64,000 bases of DNA, from contig CM121343.1 in the NCBI GenBank assembly GCA_051530055.1, positions 3,100,001-3,164,000 of the forward strand. The letters are read 5' to 3'. The first letter of the stretch is position 1, and each line of letters starts with the position of its first letter. A model generated the notes under the pieces. It saw only the letters and a list, made by a program, of their open reading frames with translations. It was not told where the DNA came from and searched no databases. Shown here piece by piece: positions 21,858 through 33,194 of this stretch. A program made the position numbers and the translations under genes. The stretch is from Neoechinorhynchus agilis. Lineage: Eukaryota; Acanthocephala.

Positions 21858-21952
21858 TCATTGTCCTCGGGGTGAATTTGATTGTACGTTGGCGAATCCT
21901 GTCCCAGGTGCCAACACCGAGGACAGGATTCGCCAACGTACAATTATTGAAA
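21858..21952. repeat. Compact nested palindrome
   Basis: TTGTACGTTGGCGAATCCTG (about 21882-21901) is repeated in reverse complement at 21917-21940, with CCTCGGGGTG / CACCGAGG forming another pair around it. It lies next to the foldback element that begins near 21975. Confidence 0.65.
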
Positions 21953-21974
21953 TTGTTTGAAGATTGATTTCTTC

Positions 21975-22140
21975 ATGTTTTTGGAGGATAAATTGAAGTA
22001 ATTTATTGAATTCGATATTTCGGAGGCACAATCGTGTAGAAAACTTATAAACAACTTTGATAAAGAAGTCACAAGATTGTGGCTCCGAACCCAATCGAAT
22101 TCAATAAATTCCTTCAATTTTCCGCCAGATAAAAACATTA
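21975..22140. mobile_element. Foldback MITE, GATATTTCGGAGGC family
   Basis: The left arm includes AATTTATTGAATTCGATATT followed by TCGGAGGC. The right arm (about 22075-22125) is its complement, ending TCCTTCAATTTTCCGCC. It has the same organisation as the element at 19355. Confidence 0.75.
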
Positions 22141-23289
22141 TTGAAATTGTATGGACATTTCACACAGCTCTGTTCTGGGTTGGTTATAATTGTTTACTAT
22201 CGAATGTGAAGCCAAAATACGCAGTAAATAGCTCCAGAGCCGTTTATTTTAAAGAATTTCGATGTTCTACGATATAGTCATTCGTCTAAGGCCGTCATCA
22301 TCTACGCTAAGTGAATGTTTCTGTAACAGTTAGGCAAAATGATGGCACACAGCGCATGTTGTTGTTGTTGTTATTGTTGTTGTTGTTATTGTTCGAAAAC
22401 AAAATGCAATTTGGTGGATTTAGCTGATTTTGAGGATTGCTTGAGTTGCTACATTCTTCGATTTTCAAATTGTTTTGCTAGTGTTAATATGTATAGGAAG
22501 CCATTTTAATAAAGATCAAGAAAATCCCTCGGGATGAATGAATTAGACGAATCATTTTATTGAGAGATAATTCGAAAGCCTCTCTTCGTCATTGTTCTAA
22601 GTGTTACTTTCGAAATATCTCTCAATAAATGGATTGATAACAACATCTCCAATTATTATGACGCACAAATACTGGATTGCGCTATATAAAAACATGAACA
22701 ATTCATTGTTCAGGCGTTGTTTCTTATTGTGCGATGCGGTTCAATGAACGAGTGTGCATTTTGAGTGTCGCATAAGAATGCGATAGTTCTAAAAAAAGAG
22801 TGTCAAGCTCCTGATTTTTAGCCTACAAAATCGATAGGAAATGCCTTCGAGGTACTGATATCTCTATCTATAAGTGGCTACTCCTACGCTTCCCAGTCAA
22901 CCATGTAGCTCGCGCTCGAGCAGTTACTCTAGGAAGCGAAAGAGCCGCCCCTGCTAGAATTGTGTCTTTGTGATGCGGAGGCGTATGTCTGAGTGCCGGT
23001 TGCAAATGGCGCTTTCGGAATCAGCGTGTCATGCCAAGTCATGAAAATGCCTCTTGGAAAGACGATAAATCTTTTCTCTTGGTTTTCGCGAGTTTAAATG
23101 TACAACTACTTTAACATTGATTGTGAGCAGGTCGCTTTTGCGGGGGTTTCTCTCTTTACAAATCAAAGCTGAGTTTATCACTTAATGATCATGAACTCCC
23201 GGCTCTAGAGATATTTATGATCATCAGCGACGCAACGATAAATAGAAAAAAAACAGCAGGAGAAAGTTACACGGCAACCCATAATAGAA
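22141..23289. other. Gene-free stretch upstream of the K2P channel
   Basis: It holds a TTG/TTA microsatellite (22358-22393) and a small inverted repeat at 22555-22630 (TTATTGAGAGATAATTCGAAAG against its complement). The remaining sequence, about 22650-23280, has nothing I recognise and probably contains the channel promoter. Confidence 0.4.
22555..22632. repeat. Small inverted repeat
   Basis: ATTGAGAGATAATTCGAAAG pairs with CTTTCGAAATATCTCTCAAT across a ~32-base loop. Confidence 0.6.
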
Positions 23290-26145
23290 ATGGTATCGCT
23301 CTCGCCTGTAAAGAGCGAAATTCGGTAGGTGCCAATTAAACATCCACGAGTCTTGAATCATCTTCGTTCTTCAAAGTCAAGTTCAGTCGTTCAATCAAGA
23401 ATTTGACACAATATCGCCGCTGGATAAGCACCGACGCCAAAGACAACAGCGGTCCAAGACCACCGTTTGCTGCAATAAGTCCAAATGTGCCAAATGCTTC
23501 AAAACATTCGTTGCTTTCCTCTTCTCGAGAATCGGATTGTCTATTTTAATGATCGGTTATATTGTAATGGGCGGTTGGCTGTTTCAAACGCTTGAGTTAC
23601 AGAACGAGGTAAATGTAAAACGTGAAATGAAAACCATCCTCGACGGGAAAATCCAATTGCTCTGGCGTGAGATACTCCGAAAGCAGGAATCTAAAACATC
23701 TGATATCAATTTCACTCGTTCAGCCACTCGAATTCTGACGTAAGTAAAGATTGTAGTTCAATTTTCTTTACAAAATCACTCAATTTCGTGCTTCTTAACA
23801 TTTTCGCTGTGAGACTGATGCCGTCTTAGGCAAATTTCGTTATGACGCTACAGTATCTCCCTTCCGGAGAACTTTCTCTATTTTTAAACTATTTGTTAGC
23901 TGCCTATGTTGCCACTTTGTTGCATCTCCTAAATAAGCGAAATCTGAAGGTGGTCAATTTAAATTTGTCTTCTCGAATACTTTTGGCAGAATTACAAAAG
24001 GAGCGCGTTTTAAACTTATTTTGGATAAATTTTAGCAATCAATGTCCCGAGAGCGATCACCGTATCTATCGCTCCAGCCTATGGTGGGAATCGAACTTTA
24101 ATATTTCTCATTTGTGCATACATATTTCGACCATCTTTTCGGCTAGTGCATGTTAAATAAAGTCACGAGGTTTATGTTGGTCGTCTATAAAACTCACAGA
24201 ATTTCAAATAACATAACCGATACATTTTAGATAGTCTGAAGAAGGCCTACGCTAAGACCGAAAATTCACAATAAAATCGAATTTCTTAGTTCTTATTTTC
24301 TTCACCATATTTTATCAACAATGTTAAATATATATTCGATATAATTTAAAATAGTTTTAACTTGGTAGATTGAAAATACTTGAACCCACAATTTTAGAAA
24401 TTTGCAAATTCTCTTCTATGTTATTAAACACCGCAAGGTGTAAGATTATCACAAGATGAAAATAAATACTAACAAAGACAGATTAGGTAACGGCTTATAG
24501 ATTTGAAAAACTGAACGAATTTTATTAAATCCGATATTTCGCAGGTTGTTTTTTCGTATGAAAATACAAGTGAAAAAAAGCAATCTTAATAAAGGCTTAC
24601 AAGACTGTGGCTTTGAAATATTGGATTCAGCCAAAATTCCTTCAATTTTTCCGCCATACACAAATATGAATTATTCAATCTTTAAACATTTTATAAAATG
24701 TGTAAAATGATTTTAAATTCGCGATTTTTTCAAACTAAGACTATTTTTGATCATAAAGGTGATGGTACAACTTTGAGATTAAAAAAGCGCTTTTATTTCC
24801 TTTGCGGAATAATTTAAAATTGAGTCCATGTTTTAGTGATTACGAAGAAAGGTTAATTCGAAACATAAAGAGTGGTTACAACGGCCTGGATGATTCTGAT
24901 GATGTTGAATGGAGTTTCTTTGGCGCTGTCTTATACGCAACCACTCTTATATCAACTATTGGTTTGTGATCAAATCAACAAAAGTTAATTGATTTATTCT
25001 TTTTATTCCGCACTCTCCAGGTTATGGTCATGTGACATGCAAAACCGTGGCTGGAAAATCGCTAACGGTTATCTATTGCATCGTTGGAATTCCATTGATG
25101 ATGCTATTTAGCGCAAATATTGGATCTTCGATGGCGGCCTCATTTCGGTTTTTACTTAAACGCAGTGTTGTTCCGCTCAGGCGTAAAACCAACTATAGAG
25201 ATGAGGAAAATATCGATGGAATTGCAACCGCCGATTCGGAAGGTCAACAAAACCTCCCAAATGCAGTGCAATCTTCAAGTATTAGCACTGAAGCTAAACT
25301 TCAGATGGAACACGATGCTCTACGACGTATTGATGAAATGATACTTCGGCAGACTGACAAAGTGGATGACCGTATAGTAGGAAAACGGGAATTCTTTTGC
25401 GAGTCCATTTATTACATAGAATTCGTGTTACTTAGTAGAGGGATCAAAGGAGTCGCTAACCCCTGCGATTGTGACTACATTTGAAGCCCGTCTTGACAAT
25501 CTTATTGACCAATGGGGCATCGTTGGGGGTATCAATCGTCAGGGATCGTTTTCAGTGGAACACACTGATTCATTCCAACGTTTGGGCGAAGCGAATATGA
25601 CGACTAATCCCGAATCCCGAAAAGTTCGTTTCGCTAGCGAAGGACGCCCACAAAAGCATTATCTAAGTTCGAACCATACGCTCAATGATGGCGCTGCTGC
25701 TATTGGCGGCGGTGGTGGTCGACATCGAGGTGATGCCATGCGTCCAGGGCGATTCCTACCAATCCCATCGGCTCTGTCCACGGCCTCCAGTTCAAAGCTT
25801 AACGGTTCCTCGAGTTCTCCTGATATCATGTTACTTCCAATGGCCATTACGTTATTCTTCTCTTATGTTCTCTTAGGAGCAGCCTTATTCGCCGCATGGG
25901 AGGAAGACTGGTCCTTTCTTAACAGTTTTTATTTTTGTTTCGTTACACTCACAACGATCGGATTCGGTGATTTTGTACCTGGAAAGACCATCAATGCCAG
26001 AACTTCCCCGACGAAATTTATTATAGCAACTTGTTACATTATATTTGGCCTTGTGCTCATTGGTATGTGTTTCGATCTAGTTAAAGAACGATTCAGGCAG
26101 TATATCAAGTCTTTTGCCTCTAAAATCGCTATCTCCAGAAGGTAG
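23290..26145 (+). CDS. Two-pore-domain potassium channel, TWiK family
   Basis: K2P channels carry background potassium currents and set resting potential; nematodes have a large TWiK family. Inferred exons: 23290-23324, 23377-23739, 24837-24961, 25021-25371 and 25436-26145, all in phase, about 527 residues. M1 is FLFSRIGLSILMIGYIVMGG. Pore 1 is TTLISTIGYGH, split by a 59-base intron inside the GYG motif. Pore 2 is FVTLTTIGFGDFVPG. A conserved IYCIVGIPLMMLF segment follows pore 1. The cytoplasmic loop between the halves is long and low in complexity. The first exon is chosen because it gives an ATG and the right phase into exon 2. The 1.1 kb intron (23740-24836) holds a foldback element. A GTAGCG donor-like site overlaps the stop, so further 3' exons (27.7-28.2 kb) are possible. 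Confidence 0.85.
24236..24263 (+). repeat. CTGAAGAAG hairpin module in K2P intron
   Basis: CTGAAGAA is followed by GGCCT, a 6-base loop and AGACC, then GAAA. The flank TTTTAGATA matches the copy at the left window edge. The stem has one C-A mismatch. Confidence 0.45.
24500..24665. mobile_element. Diverged foldback MITE in K2P intron
   Basis: TTTTATTAAATCCGATATTTCG (about 24520-24541) is matched in reverse by GAAATATTGGATTCAG...AAATTCCTTC at about 24615-24645. It is the same family as 19355 and 21975, with more mismatches. Confidence 0.65.
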
Positions 26146-26377
26146 CGCTGTTCGATATTACAAATCAAAGCGACATGAACAGGCGACTATGTTTGTGACA
26201 AAACGTGTATGTTCAATACGAAATAACCGATCACTGTTTGAATATGTTTTAAAGATCGTTTATTCACTTCACTGGCATTCCGCGTCATTGGTGATTAGAG
26301 AAAATTTTGCGTTAAAGTGAAGACAATCCAAGTGAGGATATATATCTCGATAAACTGAATTTTCTTAAATGTTTTTA

Positions 26378-27190
26378 CTGGCAAGCCGGTTCTATTGATT
26401 CTGATTTAAGACATCCCTTCCTCGGCTTTTTTTAGTTTTCCTTCTTCTCATGAAGCCACACCGATCTCTTACATCAGAGAAGTGATTGAATCACTTAGAC
26501 TTTTATGCATACGATGAAGAGTTTGTACATCTCGACCAAGGGATGTCCTAAATCTGAATCAATAGAACCGGCTTGCGTAGTATAAACATTTAAGAATTCA
26601 ACCCACACGACTGATTTATTGATGGCAAACCGGTTCTATTGATTCAGATTTAGGACATTCCTTCCTCGGCTTTTTAGTTTTTCCTTCTTGGCATGAAGCC
26701 AAAATACCTCGTTGAAGGGAGGAGGAAACTCACTGATGAGTCCCGGCACTTCGGTAGGACATCAGTGAAGTGATTGAATCACTTAGACTCTGATGCATAC
26801 GATGAAGAGTTTTTACATCTCGACCAAGGGATGTCCTAAATCTGAATCAATAGAACCGGCTTGCGTAGTATAAACATTTAAGAATTCTACACTCACGACT
26901 GATTTATTGATGGCAAGCCGGTTCTATTGATTCAGATTTAGGACATCCCCTCCTCGGCTTCTTAGTTTTTCCTTCTTGGCATGAAGCCAAAATACCTCGT
27001 TGAAGGGAAGAGGAAACTCACCGATGAATCCCGCCTCTTCTGGAGTTATATGAGAATCCGGAGGGATCCGGGTACAAACTCTTCATCGTATGTCTCTGAT
27101 GTAAGAGATCGGTGTAGCTTCATGCCAAGAAGAAAAACCAAAAAAGCCCAGGAAGGGAAATTCTGCTCAAAAAAGCGCATTTTGCGAAGG
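26378..27190. mobile_element. Cluster of three related foldback elements
   Basis: Copy 1 (about 26385-26583), copy 2 (about 26622-26875) and copy 3 (from 26914, lacking its right end) share terminal inverted arms: GCAAGCCGGTTCTATTGATT on the left, AATCAATAGAACCGGCTTGC on the right. The spacer AGAATTC...GACTGATTTATTGATG is also repeated, so copies 2 and 3 arose as a tandem unit of about 292 bp. Centres share CATGAAGCCA, GATCGGTGT-type and GGAAACTCACTGATGAGTCC segments. A cousin lies at 58760-58920. Confidence 0.8.
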
Positions 27191-28257
27191 ATATATTAAC
27201 ATGGTATCTAAAATGAAAAAATAATAGTTTTTGGCACCGTTAAGGATAATCAGATTTCCAATTGATAGGGTTGGTTCTAAAATTAGTAGAATCTTATCAT
27301 TAAAATAATAATATTTGGCTGATTAGATAATGTCAAGTGGTTTTTGCATAGTTTTTAAACTCTTTTCGTTGAAGATTGCATTCGAGTGGTTGGATATGTT
27401 ATTATTTTTGCCGATCTTCGACACTCGAAATAGATCGCTAAATTCAGACAAAATCGGTTGAAATATATTCGGCTAGCGATCTCTGTCGGGTGTCGAGAAC
27501 TGGCCAAAATAACAAAATCAACTCTTTTCGTTGATATTTAGGCTCCTGAACCAAAAAAACGGTGCCAATATTTTGTCGCATGAGTGTAATAAAATGTAAC
27601 AGTTAAATCAGCAGTCACTTTATCGATCATTTGCATCGGAATCTCAAATATTCGATATCACCATATTAAATTTAGCAATCACACTTTCAATACATTTTAA
27701 ATCTCATTGTTCTTATTTTCTAATCCTAATTTTTTATACGGTGGTTTTATTTCTCGGTCAAAAATCGTTTTAAAATCCAATGTGTGGAATCATTTGATGG
27801 CAAAAATACCGATTTTGATCTTCGTAATGAGTAGAAAGGCAATTCTTTGTCTTCAAAATATCTTTTTGGTCAATAATGTTAAAAGATCATGATATTTATT
27901 TTAAATCCATATATGATTTTTTGAGTTCTTGATCCTAAGCCTGAAAGTTGTCGCTAAATGTTTTTGATTTCATTTAAATTAAACATAACTCGCGAATTCA
28001 GGTTTTTCGACGGCATTCTCATAGATCCTTTGATATTGCTTAGAATACAAATTGTTCAACTATCTCGAATGTTTTTGACCGAATCAGCTCTGCTAAGTGA
28101 CGACGGTGATCCAATATTACCAAATCAGAAGCTAAAAACACGATTGGATAAAACCTAGAAAAAGGTCGATAATCCTCTTCGATCTACTCACGATGCTCGT
28201 ATCTAAACACAATGAAAAAAAACAAATCCCGAATACCCAAGGGTTTTATTAATCGCA
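27191..28257. other. Gene-poor stretch; possible extra K2P exons
   Basis: A foldback repeat sits at 27385-27515 (listed separately). At 27958-28158 the plus strand has an open frame ending SALLSDDGDPILPNQ...DKT that reads like protein, and 27770-27830 has another short one. Either could be a 3' exon of the channel gene. I cannot connect them with confidence. Confidence 0.3.
27385..27515. repeat. Inverted repeat, CGACACTCGA family
   Basis: GATCTTCGACACTCGAAATAGATCGCTA pairs loosely with TAGCGATCTCTGTCGGGTGTCGAGAAC (positions about 27413-27500). GATCTCTCTCGGGTGTCGAC with following AAATAAC at 49057-49095 is a second member. Confidence 0.55.
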
Positions 28258-29637
28258 TCAATAGTCCTCAGAGTGGCGTAAATCAGATGATCTCCGTCGT
28301 TGTTTTTTCTTGGTCATTGACCTTAAAGCTTCTTCTCTTAGACCTTCCACACTAGGTTCATCATTATTGTCGCTTCTAGACGTTGATCTTCTCCGTTTCT
28401 TACCTTTCCGTTTCTTTTTCATTTCCTTCCTAGAGTGTCGTTTTGCCTTCTTTTCCTTCCTCTTCCGCCTTCTTCGCCGTTCTTTTCGTTCTTTCCTTCG
28501 CTCCGAGCTTTCCGACGAAGATGAACTCTTTTGTGATCCTTCCAATTTAACATCGTCCCTTAAGGATGTTTCTTTGTGGGTCGATTTATCAGAATGTACA
28601 GCCACCCGATCACGTTCTTTAGAAAGTCGATGCTCTTCTGAAGAGAGGCGGCGACTACGATCTTTTTGTCTTCTACTGACACTTCCTTTCCTGTTTGGGG
28701 CAATATATTGCCGGCTATGATCAATGTAGCTCGGTCGATAATCGCGATCAGAGTCACGAGGCGACTGGAATCTTTTAGGTGAAGCTCGGTCTCTACTAAG
28801 AATCCTTCTTTGACTCGGACGGTGTCGACCGCTATTCCTGGGCGGGGGACTGGCGGATCTATCCGAGTGGGCGTAGGCACTTCCCCTCCTTTGACGTCGT
28901 CTGTGATTTGGTATAGGATGCCCAGTATTTGTGGATTGACTATAAGAAGCACCGTATTCCGTTTGGCAAAGCGAATCCGCTGCTACTTCTCTTTTATCCG
29001 TTTTGGCACTTTCCTTCTCCATCAACTAAAACGAGCAACCAATACTGATTTTGGAAGAAAAAACCGCCTAACCATTTCATTCATCTTCATCTCAATAAGC
29101 TCCGGCGGAATGCCATCCGGCGCTTGCTGAGCACTGTCCAATAATTGCCACAACTCAGCCATAAACGTACGTGCGCTCGATCCACCCAAAAATCCAGTCA
29201 AATTGATTTGCATCAATTTTGGATCAGGAAACTTAAAAATATCTGATACCAATTTACCAACAATATTACTCACTCGTTCCTCCAGTTGATTAAGAGTGAA
29301 ATCCACAACCACGTCGTCGTCCAGGTCTAAGATATCGAGAATACGTTTCGCTATCCAAGTCTTGATAAGATCCAAGTTCACTTTGTTCATATCTACTTTC
29401 ACGTTCAATCCGTCAGCAAATCTCATACTTTTCATCATCTTTTTCTGGACATTTGCGAATCGACTATCTTGTTCAGCCGTTGTTCCCTAGAAATTACCCG
29501 CGAGGTAAATGAAAAATTAAGATCTCAAATGTAACTCATTACTTCGAATTGTCACCGAACCCGGTCTAACTTTATCGAGAAAAAAAGATTAAATGTTGAA
29601 CCAGTAATCATACCTTGAAAAATCCCGCATCAGCCAT
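28258..29637 (-). CDS. rsr-1: SRRM1 / SRm160 splicing coactivator (PWI + RS-type tail)
   Basis: A nuclear splicing coactivator linked to the exon-junction complex. Exons on the minus strand: 29637-29614, 29486-29274, 29231-29073 and 29025-28258, all phase 0, about 387 residues. The start MADAGFFKGTTAEQDSRF is nearly the same as human SRRM1. The PWI domain reads VDMNKVNLDLIKTWIAKRI ... MQINLTGFLGG...ARTFMAELW. The rest is Arg/Ser/Lys-rich with SR-type and RRKERKERRRRRKRKE-type basic runs. The intron 29232-29273 is 42 bases and in frame, so its retention would insert 14 residues into the PWI domain; human SRRM1 lacks them, which supports splicing. The protein is much shorter than the ~900-residue vertebrate form. 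The symbol is the C. elegans name. Confidence 0.9.
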
Positions 29638-30600
29638 TGAATTCGAGAACAACGCGTTACCCGAGTTGGGAAATATCTTAAACGTTCAAAAGTCAGCACA
29701 ATAATGACGGGCCCGATTTGTAAAGAAAAAACGTAGTTGAACAAATAGCCCAACAAATACGAGAAACATTCTTCCTTACTACTTAAAGGAAAATCAACTG
29801 GACGTCAGAGTCAAATTTGAAACTTTGACTTTCAAAATGCCAAAACTACAGTGCAAACGCAAAGTTATTTCTTTCGCAAGCTAACATACGACACCGAATC
29901 GAATTATGCACACGATAAACCATTGAGTGTTCTTCCGGAGAATTACGTCACAACGTTCTTTGGATTCATTTACGAGGATAAGGAAAACACTTTTCAGCAG
30001 TTAGCGTCTTGGGGTATCGTTTTTGATTCTGCATTAATCTTTTTTTTCAGTCAAATAATTTATTTAAAGGTTGAATTATTCATATTTTTTATATGCCGTT
30101 TGAAAATTAAAATTGATTCCGTTATTTTGGAGCCACAATCTTGTGCCTTGCGATCAAGCGAAATCTAACCATTTTCATTGATATGTTTTTTGTTTGCATT
30201 TTCTCTAAATAAACATAGGAAAGAGCATTTGTACCAAGAGAATATTACATAAATCTTTTTTTAACGCCAGATTTAAAAACAAATTTTAACTCGATCACGA
30301 TTTAGAGCGTCACTGGTAGAGGTCGTTGAGGAAAGTCTTACTCCAATGGCCGCTTAATTCAACCAATCAAAAAATTAAAGAATTTGCTCGTTTAATCGCA
30401 TTAATGACAAATATTAATCGATTCCGTTTTCGTGCGTTGGCATCGTTTTTTAAAGTTTTGTGGGGGAAAATTGAAGCAATTTTCGTATTACGATTATTTG
30501 TTAATTTTGTTAAAGTACAAAACGTGCAATCACCACCGTCCGCAAAATTGGAGCTTCTCTCCTTCCTCGACTGTTGCTCGTTGCACTGCAAGCGATATCG
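29638..30600. other. Region divergent from SRRM1; possible exon on plus strand
   Basis: At 29851-30050 the plus strand has a protein-like frame (KLTYDTESNYAHDKPLSVL, then YVTTFFGFIYEDKENTFQQL) but no usable in-frame ATG. It could be an exon of a gene transcribed away from SRRM1. About 30060-30150 carries the right part of a GATATTTCGG-family foldback element (TTTTGGAGCCACAATCTTG). The remainder holds nothing recognised. Confidence 0.3.
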
Positions 30601-30715
30601 ATTAGATTAATTTGCAATAATTGACTGAAGAAGTCCAGTTTAATTGGACGAAATATTTCAATTAAAGTCAGTGTTTGATATAATTTTTCCCCATCGCCAC
30701 ATACTCATGGAATTT
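30600..30715 (+). repeat. Solo half of the 59.4 kb foldback family, with hairpin module
   Basis: AATAATTGACTGAAGAAGTCC...GGACGAAATATTTCAATTAAAG continues to CACATACTCATGGAATTTAT. It matches the right half of the element at 59350-59525. The left arm is missing. GTCC and GGAC form a perfect 4-bp stem directly before GAAA (30625-30653). Confidence 0.7.
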
Positions 30716-30717
30716 AT

Positions 30718-30905
30718 CTTCAATTGACAAAGAATAGGACCCACGTCCCCGTTTTGATCCTTGTGAAAACACTCGAGTTTTGATAGGATAAACGAATGTG
30801 GCTGTTGATTTTGAAGTGGATTACGCGTCCGGAAAGGTAAGAATATCCGACCTGGGTAGTTCGAGCGGGAATATCCGGACGAGTGGGAGTTATTGTTTGC
30901 AAGAG
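30718..30905 (-). mobile_element. LINE 3' end fragment
   Basis: The minus strand contains TCCACTTCAAAATCAACAGCC, close to TCCACTCCAAAATCAACGGCC near 15650, and ends GGGTCCTATTCTTTGTCAATTG like the 3' termini at 16160 and 19790. Confidence 0.65.
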
Positions 30906-31268
30906 AGTTTGTGTTCAGCAGACTTCTTTTATCTCTTCACACCATTAATAACAGTTTGAATGTAACAAAAGGTTTTTGTTGGAAGAAAATCACATTTTGA
31001 TGTCTTGTAAGGAAACTCACTGACGAGTCCCGCCTCCCCGGGAGGTATCCGAGGATTGCTTGTAAGTTTTTAAAAATATGAGCTCGCGGCTTTCGCGAAC
31101 GAACGGAAAATCGAATTGATTCTTTTAAACAAAAAAGTAAGTAAAAATTGAGTGAATATAATGAAAGAAACGATTGGACAGTTTCATATTATGCGTTATA
31201 GTGGTGCGATCTGATAATATTGTTTATTTATGGTACTTTTTCTGGTTCTAGTGCGGGACCGGCTTGGC
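30906..31268. other. Intergenic stretch downstream of elongin A
   Basis: It contains GGAAACTCACTGACGAGTCCC followed by a CCTCCCCGGGAGG hairpin (31011-31050), a segment shared with the foldback cluster at 26.7 and 27.0 kb. Nothing else was recognised. Confidence 0.4.
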
Positions 31269-32721
31269 CTATTGTAGCCGGCGACGATTATTGGCGATTG
31301 ACTTATACATTTCGCAGGTTTGTGCCATCAAAGGGGTCATCTTTTCTACATCAGAGACGGCACCTGAGAAGAAGTATGAGGATAAAAAGCATACTTTTCG
31401 AAGTTGCTTGTTTTTTAGTCGGTAGCACGCCTTCAATATCAGAACGTCTTTTGCGTTTGCAGATTCCGGCATTGCTTCGTTTTTGATCAATTGAATCGGT
31501 CATGTTAGACATGGCTAGTTTTCGCTTGGCAGCCAATTCTTCGTTCGATTTTTGTAGGTCTACAGTTGTTTTTCCAACAATCCCTTGAACGAACGTTCGG
31601 TAGCCCTAAGGAACAAAAACGATCTCTATGAGAAGATTCATTTTTAAATCATGTACCATATAAGTTTCCTTCCATGTACTTCCATATTTGATCTCTTCGC
31701 CATCATAATCAAGTTTGCATCGTCTTCGCCATAGAATCTCAAGTTCTTTCGATAATCCGGGATTGTTTTCCTCAAAAGTCAAGATTTCACCCAAATCACA
31801 AAAATCCATCATATACTCAATTATTCTCATAACCGGAAAATTCCCTTCGTAGATGTAACTCTTAACATCACTTGTAAACTTCTCATAGTGAAATCGCTCC
31901 ACAGCGACTACAGGATCATGTTCGACTTCTGGTTCTTCATCCGGATCATTAGCGTATCTTCTAGTGGAACACTTAATAACAAATTTCATTTCTTCGTCTT
32001 TAAGTTTCTGTAACCGGTCCTCCTTTTCTTTTTTCTCCACGGCTTTCAAAAACAAATGATCTGCAAATGTTTTATCTTTCTTACTCCTGACCAAATCAAC
32101 CATGCGGAATGGCTGAATGCTATCCATTGATACCCTAGACAACTTTTCTTCAATTGCTGCCAAAACCTCCTTTGGGTGAGGTCCACTTGTTGGCTTTGTA
32201 TCTTCTTCAATTTTAATTTCATCAGTGTCATAGTCAGCATAAGGATCTTCCATTCCGGATGATATTCCAACTATGCTGTCAACCGATAAGCAGGGCTTGT
32301 TTTTAAGGCCAATTCGTTGCAAATACTCATTGGCACTAATTTTTGGTTTATCTCCGCTAATAGAACTTGATGAATTGTCTAGATCACTGTGAAAACCCTT
32401 CAAAGAATCCTTAATTTCACCATCCATCTTGGGCGTGCCACATCCCATCCCCGGATGTTTTTCTTTAACAAATATATATTTAGCAAACTTATCCTTAATC
32501 CATTCTGAGCCGTATTTCTTTAACGCCCTGTTCCATATAAGCCGTGATTTCCTCATCACACCGAGGTAGTATCTCATTTTCTCCGGATTATCCTCTTCGG
32601 AATATCTACCAAGCTTCTTAACAACGGATTTCGCATCAGCATCCGAGTACAAGTCCTCACATTCATCAAGTATCAAATAATCGCGAGGATATACCTTATC
32701 GTCCCGTTCACTTCCAAGCAT
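31269..32721 (-). CDS. Elongin A homologue
   Basis: Elongin A is the large subunit of the elongin complex, which stimulates Pol II elongation and acts as substrate adaptor in a cullin-5 ubiquitin ligase through elongin B/C. The main exon is 32721-31657; a 51-base intron (31606-31656) follows. The next exon starts at 31605. The last intron begins at the GTATGC donor near 31396 and uses one of two acceptors. The region FEENNPGLSKELEILWRRRC followed by KLDYDGEE...WKETYM matches the conserved elongin A domain (human EECNPHLIEDTDELWKKHC). The tail MTPLMAQTCEMYKSI matches human MMAKTIKAFKNRF. The N-terminal TFIIS-like domain is weak; only residues about 30-75 (VVKKLGRY...MRKSRLIW) could be a remnant. 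A TTTCAG acceptor abuts the ATG, suggesting an upstream or spliced-leader junction. Confidence 0.8.
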
Positions 32722-33194
32722 CTGAAATCAATTCTGGCATCGTCGGAGCTTGTGCGAGCGCCCGGTTGCAGCAGCAGCAGGTAGTAGTAGCAAACAATGC
32801 GAATGGAAACGAGCAATAGTATCAATCGGAAAGAACTCGGAATAACATCAACCGTGAAATTTAAACGATTACGTCAACTGCGTTGTGACGCTTACGGACC
32901 CTAAGATGCTCCAATGGACGTCCAGAGGGGACTTTCTCGAATGGTTTCCTGTAACCTTATATCGACCATATTCATGTTTTAGCTCGCAAAGTAGCGATTT
33001 TTTTGATTTGGCCGTATCTTATTATTATTTCTATTCATCGGTAATTCGTTAAAGTTAAGGCAAAATCAGCCATTAATTCTATCGAGAAAAATAAATCTTT
33101 ATTTTGAACGAGGGAAACCTGGAAATCGAGAACATCACCCGGATTAGGCGATACGACAGGCTTATAAGAAACCCAATCGATCTAAAACCTCATT
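32722..33194. other. Upstream region of elongin A
   Basis: It includes a short GCA/GTA triplet tract (32767-32790). No gene was recognised. Confidence 0.4.

Noticed and set aside
22850-23020. A GC-richer block that might be an RNA gene
   Set aside because: No tRNA boxes, snRNA motifs or convincing fold were found.
24040-24115. A second tRNA or SINE on the minus strand (TTCGATTCCCACC)
   Set aside because: Only a T-arm-like segment is visible; no A box was found. Too weak to list.
26728-26768. A functional hammerhead ribozyme at CTGATGAGTCCC
   Set aside because: The pairing GGAC strand is followed by ATCAG instead of GAAA, so the catalytic core is incomplete. Kept only as a finding about a recurring block.
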